From contig CAKSRS010000002.1 of assembly GCA_934487205.1 (NCBI GenBank), forward strand, positions 1-64,000: DNA of 64,000 nt, written 5' to 3'. The notes under the pieces are model-generated. The model saw nothing but the letters and a program-made list of their open reading frames with translations, made no database searches and was not told where the DNA came from. Of this stretch, positions 46,634-53,968 are shown one piece after another (the first letter of the stretch is position 1; each line of letters opens with the position of its first letter). A program made the position numbers and the translations under genes. Source of the DNA: an uncultured Clostridia bacterium (GTDB lineage: Bacteria; Bacillota; Clostridia; UBA1381).

Positions 46634-46819
46634 TTATTTATCTGTTTCCTTATTATTTGATTGTTCAAAATTTTCCATAGCATATTCACAGCATTGGATA
46701 ACAAAGCTGTTTAAGGAAACCTTTTCGTTTTGTGCCACAACAGACATTTTATCAAGTAAGGATTTGGGAAATCTGAATGTTCTGTTAGCTGTTTCTTCTG
46801 TATGACGCACTTTAAACAT
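46634..46819 (-). CDS. Small ribbon-helix-helix-like protein
   Basis: 61 residues with a pattern typical of Arc/CopG regulators: a basic strand (RTFRFPKSLLDKMSVVA) followed by two helices (EKVSLNSFVIQCCEYAMENF). It would be a DNA-binding repressor, or possibly a directionality factor, of the mobile element. An AGAGGTG site precedes the ATG. Confidence 0.65.
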   Translation of the reverse strand: MFKVRHTEETANRTFRFPKSLLDKMSVVAQNEKVSLNSFVIQCCEYAMENFEQSNNKETDK

Positions 46820-46908
46820 AGTATCACCTCTTACTAAATATTATAAATGCAGATAGTAATTTTATAAACACTATATTTATGCAATTTTATATTGTGTGCA
46901 ATATGCAC

Positions 46909-46937
46909 TTGACTGTTTTGAGAAATTGTGATATAAT
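46909..46937 (+). promoter_or_regulatory. Promoter of the leucine-rich-repeat gene
   Basis: TTGACT (46909-46914), 17-bp spacer and TATAAT (46932-46937), 50 bp before the start codon. Confidence 0.7.
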
Positions 46938-46986
46938 CATGACAGATTGGTAATTTCAAAATTTACTATACAAAGGAGTTTTCAAA

Positions 46987-48993
46987 ATGAAAAAAGTATT
47001 ATCAACAATTATAGTGATTGTATTATTATTTCAATCACTATCGGCATATGCAGATATTATTGGAGTTGGATATGACATTGTTACAGGGAAAATAGAAAAC
47101 GGATCAGAAGTATTGTATCCTACAGGAGACAGGTATTATGAGCCTGTTTGCCTTAAATATGGATATACCGACAAATTCAGTCTTGCTGCCGAAGATACAA
47201 TGGCAAATAAAATTATATGGGGTGTTGGAGATGAAAATATAATAGAAATTACCGAAACCAGCCCGCCCCAAAGTATAATAATTAAAGCTGTAGGCGTAGG
47301 TCATACCTCTTTGTATGCCTATAAAATGTCTTATGCAGTAGCAACAGGGGAATATTCTTTAATAGGAATGTGTTCAATTCCCATAGACGTTATAGATTCA
47401 GGTACATGGGATATTGTAATACAACCTACTGAAACTGAAAAAGGAATAGCTGTTAAAACACTGGATTCGGGAAAACAAATTTTAGAGGAAATATCTCCGC
47501 TTTCAGATACGTCGGTTTGGACAAACGTTCAAACTGTAAAATCCACATGTACTGAATCTGGTTATGCTATATATTCGTCAAAATATGGTGAAGTAAAAGA
47601 AATTATACCCAATACGGGTCATCAATGGAAAAAGATTTCCGAAACAGAATTATCGAACGGTGAAATTGATTTATGTTATAAATGCTCATTATGTCGGCTT
47701 ACAAAAAATGAGAAAAAGTATAATTATTTGTATTATCTGCGGTCAGATTCAACTATAGGCATATATGGCTTTAATAATGGAAGTAATTTGAGTGGAGAAA
47801 TTACATTTCCTGCGACAATTGACGGCTATGAAGTAAAAGAAGTATCACTTGATTCATCGCGGACAGAATATGATTTAAGTAATGTTACAGGAATTGTCTT
47901 TGAAAATGGTATAGAAAAAATAAATACACCCTTTGCTGAACTGGGAAATTTAGAGTATGTTTTATTGCCCGACACGTTAAAATGTATAGATAGTTATACT
48001 TTTAAAAATTGTACTAAATTGCAGAATGTAGAAATCCCCCACAATGTAACTTCAATCGGAGAACAGGCTTTTGCAGGCTGTAATCATCTTAATTCTGTTA
48101 TTATAAGTGAAGGAGTAGAAAAAATTGACAGTTATGCATTTTCTGAATGTCCTATAACAAGGCTTTCGTTGCCAAACTCAATTAAAAATTTAGCTAATGG
48201 TTCTTTTAAAGGGAGTAAAATAACAGAAATATTACTCCCTGAGGGATTAAAAACGTTTAGCATGGGAGCATTTTCAAACGTAGAATATTATTATATTCCT
48301 TCAAGTGTTACAAAGTTAAATGATTTATATGCTCTTAATTCATCGTGTAAGGGTATATATGTTTCAAATAATAATTCTACCTATTCGAGTGATGAATACG
48401 GAGTTTTATATAATAAAAATCAAACCGAATTATTAGTTTATCCTACCGAATTGGACAAGGCAATTTATAATGTTCCCAATGGGGTTGAAACAATAAGCTC
48501 AGTAGCATTTGGAAACACTGAACAAAAATATTTGAAAACTATTTGTTTCCCTGAAACACTCATAAAAATTTCAAATTCTGCATTCTTTAATTGTCAGAAT
48601 TTACACAGAGTAGTTTATGACGGAAGCAAGCAGAATTATTTAAAGATTAATATTGAACTTGGCAATGATGTTTTAAGTGGAGTCGAGGTGGTTTGTAAAA
48701 AAACGGGATCAAACACATATGAGTCCCTTTCTGATTTAAACGTTGAATTTTCTAAAACTTCATCACGCTGGCACTTTGATATTTCTGATGATACCTATGA
48801 AGAAAATGCAATCATATATGTCGGAATATATGATGAAAATAACATATTATTAACAGCGAAATCAGAGAGTATGGTCAGGAATGATATTACCAGTATCTCT
48901 ATTACAAAGATTAATAATTCCAAATTTGCAAAGGTTTACGAATGGGTGAATATGAAACCTGTTGCAAATGTGAAAACCATTGATTTAAATTAA
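46987..48993 (+). CDS. Secreted BspA-type leucine-rich-repeat protein
   Basis: A 668-residue exported protein with a signal peptide (MKKVLSTIIVIVLLFQSLSA). An Ig-like N-terminus is followed by BspA/LRR_5 repeats at about 300-560 (FKNCTKLQNVEIPHNVTSIG, AFAGCNHLNSVIISEGVEKI, AFFNCQNLHRVVYDG). There is no wall-anchor motif. BspA-type proteins bind host or matrix ligands. It is cargo of the mobile element, in its own transcription unit with an AAGGAG site. Confidence 0.82.
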   Translation: MKKVLSTIIVIVLLFQSLSAYADIIGVGYDIVTGKIENGSEVLYPTGDRYYEPVCLKYGYTDKFSLAAEDTMANKIIWGVGDENIIEITETSPPQSIIIKAVGVGHTSLYAYKMSYAVATGEYSLIGMCSIPIDVIDSGTWDIVIQPTETEKGIAVKTLDSGKQILEEISPLSDTSVWTNVQTVKSTCTESGYAIYSSKYGEVKEIIPNTGHQWKKISETELSNGEIDLCYKCSLCRLTKNEKKYNYLYYLRSDSTIGIYGFNNGSNLSGEITFPATIDGYEVKEVSLDSSRTEYDLSNVTGIVFENGIEKINTPFAELGNLEYVLLPDTLKCIDSYTFKNCTKLQNVEIPHNVTSIGEQAFAGCNHLNSVIISEGVEKIDSYAFSECPITRLSLPNSIKNLANGSFKGSKITEILLPEGLKTFSMGAFSNVEYYYIPSSVTKLNDLYALNSSCKGIYVSNNNSTYSSDEYGVLYNKNQTELLVYPTELDKAIYNVPNGVETISSVAFGNTEQKYLKTICFPETLIKISNSAFFNCQNLHRVVYDGSKQNYLKINIELGNDVLSGVEVVCKKTGSNTYESLSDLNVEFSKTSSRWHFDISDDTYEENAIIYVGIYDENNILLTAKSESMVRNDITSISITKINNSKFAKVYEWVNMKPVANVKTIDLN

Positions 48994-49065
48994 TAATAAT
49001 TCTTATTTAATTATTATGGACACAATTAACACATTACATAAATATTAGAATTAAATCTAATCACT

Positions 49066-49147
49066 CAAAACCACCTTAGAATGAACACGATAGTATAATA
49101 ATGATTTATATACAATATCGTGCAAAATCAATTCTAAGGTGGTTTTG
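49066..49147. terminator. Large dyad between convergent genes
   Basis: CAAAACCACCTTAGAAT (49066-49082) and ATTCTAAGGTGGTTTTG (49131-49147) are a perfect 17-bp inverted repeat. An inner CACGATA/TATCGTG pair (49086-49092, 49116-49122) lies inside. It is between the end of the LRR gene and the end of the convergent small gene, so it could terminate both. The long loop is unusual for this, and an origin or recombination site is possible. Confidence 0.5.
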
Positions 49148-49150
49148 TGT

Positions 49151-49339
49151 TTAGTTATGTTTATTCAGTCTGTACAGAGTCAAGGCAATACTATCATATG
49201 CTTTATGAAGTAAAGGAAGTACATCATAATATTTTTTCGGATAGTACATATAAATGGAGTCCTCCAGGTCTTTAATTGAATTTTTTGTAAAAATAATATC
49301 TTGTATAAACTGATTGTTTGATTTATCCGAATAATCCAT
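49151..49339 (-). CDS. Small hypothetical protein
   Basis: About 62 residues, helical and acidic/aromatic (SIKDLEDSIYMYYPKKYYDV). I do not recognise it. The start at 49339 (MDYSDKSN) has an AAGGAG site 10 bases away; the longer frame to 49399 overlaps the upstream gene. Confidence 0.5.
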   Translation of the reverse strand: MDYSDKSNNQFIQDIIFTKNSIKDLEDSIYMYYPKKYYDVLPLLHKAYDSIALTLYRLNKHN

Positions 49340-49355
49340 ACTGCAACAACTCCTT

Positions 49356-49562
49356 TTAATCATTTTCTGCCACAATGCAGAACTCACCGAAATCATCATA
49401 CAGTTGAGATAAAATATCTACTAAGGTATCTAAGTCGTATTTGTCGGGGTTAAACTGTAAATCTTCTTTAACAGTCTTTAATCTGTTGATAACAGTTCCG
49501 ATACTTTTGTCAATACTTTTAATTCTGTCAGCCTGTAAATTGTCTTTAAGAATTTTTATCAT
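49356..49562 (-). CDS. Small helical hypothetical protein
   Basis: 68 residues, mostly amphipathic helix (DRIKSIDKSIGTVINRLKTV, DTLVDILSQLYDDFGEFCIV). A GGAGATG site precedes the ATG. It forms a two-gene minus-strand unit with the next ORF. The 260 bp upstream (49563-49824) hold an AT-rich hairpin (49731-49762) and no gene. Confidence 0.5.
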   Translation of the reverse strand: MIKILKDNLQADRIKSIDKSIGTVINRLKTVKEDLQFNPDKYDLDTLVDILSQLYDDFGEFCIVAEND

Positions 49563-49824
49563 AATATCATCTCCAAAATTGATTTTTATAATTTTATTTT
49601 AAAAAATATTCAACAAATTTTTTCTTGATATTATTCGTTTTGTTGTAGAAAATCAACAACACATTTTTTAATTCTTAAAAATAAATCTACAATCATACGT
49701 ATTTTGTTTTTAATTAAAGGAAGTTGTCTTAATACTTTAAAAAAAAGATTTTTTAAAAGTATTAAAGTATAAGTATAAAGCAATATTTATTGTTGCTAAA
49801 AATTTATGAAAGGAGGAATTTGTT

Positions 49825-50355
49825 ATGAATACAAATTCCAATAAAATTTTATTTAAAAAGGTAATTACAAATAAGGTGGTGCTTGATTATCCACGGTTAA
49901 TCAAGCCCAAGTCTAACAAGAATTTTCCCGATTCCGAACCGAAGTATGGTACGACTATCATTATCCCCAAAGATGATGTTAAAACCATCGAAAAAATTAA
50001 ACAGGCTATTAAAGCTGTGATTGATAGCGGGTGTTTTACAGATGTCAATGACATAAAATTGCCTTTAAAAGACGGAGATGAGATACATCCTGGGGAAACA
50101 TTATATAAAAACAGTATGTATTTATATGCTTCAAGTTCATTTAAACCTTATTTGGTAGACAGTAAGGTGCAAGAAATCAAATTCCGTATGAATGAGTTCC
50201 AAGGCGGCACATATGCCAAAGTTTGTATGCAGTTTGAACATTATAATTATAATGGTATAAAGGGCATTAAAGCAGAATTAATTAGTGTACAAATTTTAAG
50301 TGGCAATAAGCTATTGGAATCAAGGTCAAAACCCGAAGATGATTTTGAAGTATAG
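49825..50355 (+). CDS. DUF2815 ssDNA-binding protein (phage gp2.5-like)
   Basis: 176 residues with the DUF2815 pattern (LDYPRLIKPKSNKNFPDSEP, KYGTTIIIPKD, SMYLYASSSF). These phage proteins bind single-stranded DNA and normally end in an acidic tail. Here the frame stops with TAG after DDFEV, while the next in-frame codons read EDEED followed by TAA (50371-50373). The acidic tail therefore seems shortened by a nonsense codon. An AAGGAGG site precedes the ATG. Confidence 0.78.
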   Translation: MNTNSNKILFKKVITNKVVLDYPRLIKPKSNKNFPDSEPKYGTTIIIPKDDVKTIEKIKQAIKAVIDSGCFTDVNDIKLPLKDGDEIHPGETLYKNSMYLYASSSFKPYLVDSKVQEIKFRMNEFQGGTYAKVCMQFEHYNYNGIKGIKAELISVQILSGNKLLESRSKPEDDFEV

Positions 50356-50381
50356 GAAGACGAAGAAGATTAAGAATTTTT

Positions 50382-50412
50382 GTCTGCCGATATAAAAATT
50401 ATATCGGCAGAC
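50382..50412. other. Perfect 13-bp hairpin before the rep gene
   Basis: GTCTGCCGATATA (50382-50394) and TATATCGGCAGAC (50400-50412) enclose a 5-base A/T loop. There is no T-run on either side. Position between the ssDNA-binding gene and the HUH rep gene makes it a candidate rolling-circle origin; a weak terminator is the alternative. Confidence 0.45.
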
Positions 50413-50473
50413 AACCCCTTACTTCCATATTTAATTATTATTGATACTTTAGGTACACTTTGGGTGATAAGTG

Positions 50474-51265
50474 ATGAAACAGGAAAACAGTAAATCAATC
50501 AATGAACACGATTACGTTACCTTGTATAAATGCGGTAACTATAAAGAAATTGTATGTTGCAGACAAGATACAATACCGATTCAAATAACAAAACTTACTA
50601 AAAATCAATATATAGACAATAATACTGGAGAAATTAAAGAATATCACTATACAGGAAATAAAACTCTTAACAATATAAGAAAACAATTTAAAAATATACC
50701 AAGACTTATAAAAGGATATTTTGACGGAAATAACACAGAACGTTTTATTACTTTAACTTATTCATATATAATGAGTAATCCCTATTGTCTGTCATACGAT
50801 TTTAAAAAATTTATAAGAAAGATAAACAGAAGATACGGAAAATGCAGATATATTTACATTAAAGAGCCTAACAGAAAAGGCTCGTGGCATATACACAGTC
50901 TTATAAAAAGATTAGACGGAAAGCCCTTTACTATTACAGATGAAGTATTACGCAAATTATGGGGAAACGGTTATGCTGTATCGAATGAAATTCTATACAA
51001 TATTTATACTTTACCGCAATACTTTGACGTTACAAGATATGATGATAAAAAATCAAGACTTATTTATTATCCGTCTTATTTAAACATTTATGGTTGCTCG
51101 GAAGATATGAAGATTGAAAAGATAAACGGAACATACAAAGACTTAAAACCCTCTGAAATGACAAAAATATATGATTCCGAAAATCAATATATTACGGTCA
51201 ATAAAGAGGACGGAGAAATAACAGGACAATGGAAAACTGCATATGAGCAGTATAAGACACAATAA
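50474..51265 (+). CDS. HUH rolling-circle replication initiator
   Basis: About 263 residues. The first motif is FITLTYS and the metal-binding HUH motif is SWHIHSLIK. The expected catalytic Tyr lies in a region reading YFDVTRYDDKK, which departs from the usual YxxKY form. The segment YPSYLNIYGCSEDM matches the YPxxxxIYRCS-type end of related Rep proteins. It would nick the origin and start rolling-circle replication of the excised circle. The ribosome binding site is weak (GTGATAAG). Confidence 0.7.
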   Translation: MKQENSKSINEHDYVTLYKCGNYKEIVCCRQDTIPIQITKLTKNQYIDNNTGEIKEYHYTGNKTLNNIRKQFKNIPRLIKGYFDGNNTERFITLTYSYIMSNPYCLSYDFKKFIRKINRRYGKCRYIYIKEPNRKGSWHIHSLIKRLDGKPFTITDEVLRKLWGNGYAVSNEILYNIYTLPQYFDVTRYDDKKSRLIYYPSYLNIYGCSEDMKIEKINGTYKDLKPSEMTKIYDSENQYITVNKEDGEITGQWKTAYEQYKTQ

Positions 51266-51441
51266 TTTTTTGATTGGGCAGTTAAAACCGACCGCCCGAT
51301 AAATCCCTAAATCACTTAACAAACAACTAATCATACAGATTTAGAGAAACAAAACGGTTTAATATCTTATGTTTGGAGTTGTTTGTTTTGTTTGAAATTT
51401 ATGTAATAGGTCAAGCTCTCAATTTCATAAACATTTATATA

Positions 51442-51477
51442 AAAACGGTGTACTTTGTGTGTGAAATGGTATATAAT
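51442..51477 (+). promoter_or_regulatory. Promoter of the serine recombinase operon
   Basis: TGTACT (51449-51454), 17-bp spacer and TATAAT (51472-51477). The box AAAACGGTGTAC (51442-51453) is identical to that of the tyrosine recombinase promoter, at the same distance from the -10. It is 40 bp before the small leader gene. Confidence 0.65.
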
Positions 51478-51517
51478 TTAAAAGTTTATATCCACACATA
51501 TTATTTGGTGATGTGCT

Positions 51518-51682
51518 ATGGAAAATGAGAAAAGTTTTGACACATTACTAATGACAGGTATTTTAAAGGCACTAAAAGAACGGGAATTATTGACCGAAGA
51601 AGAATTAAACGAATGTATCAGAAAAATAGAGAGTGATGAAGAAAATGTTAAAAGTTGCGGCATATTGCAGAGTATCGACTGA
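51518..51682 (+). CDS. Small protein overlapping the recombinase start
   Basis: A 54-residue acidic helical protein (MENEKSFDTLLMTGILKALK, then ERELLTEEELNECIRKIE). Its last 50 bases overlap the recombinase gene in another frame, so the two are coupled. Similar small proteins are common directly ahead of large serine recombinases. It is a candidate accessory or directionality factor, without direct evidence. Confidence 0.6.
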   Translation: MENEKSFDTLLMTGILKALKERELLTEEELNECIRKIESDEENVKSCGILQSID

Positions 51683-53243
51683 CAAGGACGACCAAAAAAA
51701 TTCCCTTGAAAGCCAGAAATCATATTTTGAAGAATATATCAATAAAAATTCCGATTGGGAATTTGTTAAAATATATCCCGATGAGGGTATCAGCGGTACA
51801 AGCACAAAAAAACGCAAAGAGTTTAACTGTATGATTAAAGATGCCAAATGCGGAAAAATAGACCTTATTATAACAAAAGAGGTTTCGAGATTTGCAAGAA
51901 ATACAGTTGATACACTCCAATATACACGTGAATTAAAATCATTGGGAATCGGTGTATTATTCATAAATGACAATATAAACACATTAGACAGCGACGGAGA
52001 ACTGCGTTTGACTATAATGGCGAGTATCGCCCAGGAAGAAAGCCGAAAAACTTCCGAACGTGTTAAATGGGGACAAAAAAGACAAATGGAAAAGGGTGTT
52101 GTATTCGGTCGTAATATTTTAGGTTATAATTTAAAAAACGGAGTCTTAACAGTAAATGAAGATGAGGCTAAACTTGTACGGCATATATTCAGTAAATACT
52201 CAGAAGGCAAAGGACTTCATATCATAGCAAAAGAATTAAGAGAAGAAGGTCATAAAACAAAAAACGGTAACAGCGAATGGACAAATAAGTCCATTCGTAC
52301 CATTTTACAGAATGAAAAATATGCAGGCGATTTATTGCAGAAAAAAACAATTACACCCGATTATTTAACCCACGAAAAGAAATATAACAGGGGCGAGGAA
52401 GAAATGGTTTATATAAAAGACCACCACGAGCCTATTATAGACAGAGAAACATTTGATTTTGTTCAGGCAGAATTTAAAAGAAAATCGGTAGCATATAAAA
52501 CCGATAATACCAAACATTCCAACAGATATGCCTTTTCGGGAAAAATCATATGCGGTCATTGCGGCAGAAGATACTCGGCTACATTCAGAAAACGCAAGGA
52601 CGGAAGTAAACGAAAGGTATGGAATTGCTATAATAAATTTAAAAACGGTGCCTTGCACGAGGTCAACGGAGAAATTATAGGCTGTGATAATACGGCTGTC
52701 GGAAATGATATTTTAGAATGTGCGGTTTTGCAGGCACTAAATGATATATCAATCAACAAATCTGCAATTACAGATAAAATCACAAAAACAATAAATGAGG
52801 TTTTAAGGAATAAGGAAAAAGAAGAATATAACTTTGAAAAGGCAGAAAAAGCGATTGAGCGATTGGATTCAAAAAAATTAAAGGTCATAGACTCTTATTA
52901 TGACAACGAAATAAGCAAGGACGAATTTATTAAGCTGAAAGAACAGTATCAAACCGAGATAGACGAATTAAAGAATAAAATCAAGACTGAACGTGAAAAA
53001 TCTGTTTCCATTGAAAATAAAGACGGCTTTATAAATGAAATATGTAAAACCGTAAAACAACTCGTTTCGTTTGAAACCTTTAATGATTCTATTACAAAAG
53101 AGATTTTGGATAAGATTATAATACACAGCAAATCCGATATAGATGTATATTTGAAAGGCTTTTCGGGGGAACATATTTTTTTTGCGGACGGAAGTAAAAT
53201 TTTGGATAGTAATTTCCTATATCAGTTAAAAGGCCCTTACTGA
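51633..53243 (+). CDS. Large serine recombinase
   Basis: A 536-residue large serine recombinase. The N-terminal resolvase domain has the nucleophile Ser15 in AAYCRVSTDKDDQKNS and the Arg-rich SIAQEESRKTSERVKWG helix. A recombinase domain follows (about 165-290), then a zinc ribbon (CGHCGRRYS to GCDN, about 305-350) and a coiled coil (about 395-470). It should catalyse integration and, with a helper, excision at the sites flanking the element. Its last 8 codons lie beyond the core, in cotJC DNA. The exact start is uncertain (51633 GTG, 51636 ATG or 51645 ATG); coupling to the upstream ORF is likely. Confidence 0.92.
   Translation: MMKKMLKVAAYCRVSTDKDDQKNSLESQKSYFEEYINKNSDWEFVKIYPDEGISGTSTKKRKEFNCMIKDAKCGKIDLIITKEVSRFARNTVDTLQYTRELKSLGIGVLFINDNINTLDSDGELRLTIMASIAQEESRKTSERVKWGQKRQMEKGVVFGRNILGYNLKNGVLTVNEDEAKLVRHIFSKYSEGKGLHIIAKELREEGHKTKNGNSEWTNKSIRTILQNEKYAGDLLQKKTITPDYLTHEKKYNRGEEEMVYIKDHHEPIIDRETFDFVQAEFKRKSVAYKTDNTKHSNRYAFSGKIICGHCGRRYSATFRKRKDGSKRKVWNCYNKFKNGALHEVNGEIIGCDNTAVGNDILECAVLQALNDISINKSAITDKITKTINEVLRNKEKEEYNFEKAEKAIERLDSKKLKVIDSYYDNEISKDEFIKLKEQYQTEIDELKNKIKTEREKSVSIENKDGFINEICKTVKQLVSFETFNDSITKEILDKIIIHSKSDIDVYLKGFSGEHIFFADGSKILDSNFLYQLKGPY
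53198..53219. other. att half-site, right junction
   Basis: Arm AATTTTGGATA (53198-53208), 7 bases, then the core CC (53216-53217). It is the mirror image of the left half-site. Confidence 0.75.
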
Positions 53244-53400
53244 TATCATCGGGCATAATGTACCGCTGCGACAGATACCTAAGCGACGCACCCAGTTCAC
53301 CGTTCGGCCCGCCGTACTGCGTCGCAATAATCGTTGCAAGCTGCGGATTTTTATTTTTCAGTTTTATCGGATATTGCAAAAACTTTTTATATGAAAACAT
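53216..53400 (-). CDS. cotJC: cotJC, 5' part (interrupted by the mobile element)
   Basis: The first 62 codons of a CotJC spore-coat gene: MFSYKKFLQYPIKLKNKNPQ, then ATQYGGPNGELGASLRYLSQ and GLLTDIG. The Glu in GELGASLRY is the first metal ligand of the manganese-catalase fold. After Gly62 the frame enters element DNA and reads unrelated residues until a stop at 53116. It starts one base inside the cotJB stop (TAATG) as third gene of the cotJABC operon. The second part is at 44599-44844. Confidence 0.88.
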
Positions 53401-53648
53401 TACGCATTACCTCCCTTTTCCCACGGCCACGGACTGTTAAGCCACATATCGCTCTCATCGCACGCCGACGCCGCGGCGTCAAGCGGACCGTATTTACTTT
53501 CAAATTCGTCCATCAGCTTTTCCGCAGTTTCGGTAAGCGTCCGGAAAATTGCAAATGCACGCGTATCACCCGGGTGGGTGTCCAAATATAACCGCATATC
53601 GTACGCGGCAAACGCATACCGCTGAATTTCAAGCCTTAATTCATTCAT
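53400..53648 (-). CDS. cotJB: Spore coat protein CotJB
   Basis: 82 residues with the CotJB pattern: RYAFAAYDMRLYLDTHPGDT at 10-29, KYGPLDA in the middle and the C-terminal SPWPWEKG. CotJB is part of the CotJABC inner-coat complex of spore formers. The start overlaps the cotJA stop (ATGA) and the end overlaps the cotJC start, so all three are coupled. Confidence 0.9.
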   Translation of the reverse strand: MNELRLEIQRYAFAAYDMRLYLDTHPGDTRAFAIFRTLTETAEKLMDEFESKYGPLDAAASACDESDMWLNSPWPWEKGGNA

Positions 53649-53818
53649 ACACTTTTCCCCTCACTTTTACAAACTTTTCCGTACTGTTCAATCGTCAGCA
53701 CAAGTTCCGGGAACAGTGACCCGGCGGCAAGCGCCTCTTTTGCATTATATACAGTATTAAGCTGCTGAATCGGCACATATCCGTACCCGACACAGCCGCA
53801 GCTGTTCTGCATTTCCAT
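53645..53818 (-). CDS. cotJA: Spore coat protein CotJA
   Basis: A 57-codon gene: MEMQNSCGCVGYGYVPIQQL, then YNAKEALAAGSLFPELVLTI. The YVPxQ and GxLFPEL motifs are those of CotJA. An AAAGGAG site lies 9 bases before the ATG. A GGCATATT box (53898-53905, minus strand) resembles a SigE -35, but I find no matching -10. Confidence 0.87.
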   Translation of the reverse strand: MEMQNSCGCVGYGYVPIQQLNTVYNAKEALAAGSLFPELVLTIEQYGKVCKSEGKSV

Positions 53819-53925
53819 ACAGTATTGCTCCTTTCATATTCCGATTTCGGCACAAATTTACACTTTTGCGCCTTATAAGACTTCCGTCTGTTTACATAAT
53901 ATGCCGAAAACATAAATTTGTGTAC

Positions 53926-53957
53926 ACAAAAAAAAGCTGCGGCAAAATTGCCGCAGC
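53926..53957 (-). terminator. Terminator of the foldase gene
   Basis: GCTGCGGCAA (53936-53945) and TTGCCGCAGC (53948-53957) form a strong stem, followed on the minus strand by a long T-run (53926-53935). It separates the foldase gene from cotJ. Confidence 0.92.
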
Positions 53958-53968
53958 CGTAAAACAAA

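Larger units (their letters stand above)
44845..53217. mobile_element. 8.4-kb serine-recombinase element inserted in cotJC
   Basis: The boundaries follow from the two cotJC parts. Both junctions carry the shared core TAGG (minus strand; plus CCTA at 44843-44846 and 53216-53219). The distance between the cores is 8373 bp. The interior is visibly more AT-rich than the flanks. It encodes two recombinases, an HUH replication initiator, a phage-type ssDNA-binding protein and small unknown proteins. The left 360 bp (44845-45203) has no gene, only hairpins and a promoter. Confidence 0.85.

Noticed and set aside
50341..50373. TAG reassignment as an explanation for the stop in the DUF2815 gene
   Set aside because: TAG ends the YesN-like, AbrB and other genes at their expected positions.
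53116..53215. Continuation of the cotJC 5' frame into the element as a real protein end
   Set aside because: The residues after Gly62 match nothing in CotJC and the sequence lies beyond the recombination core, so it is only read-through into element DNA.
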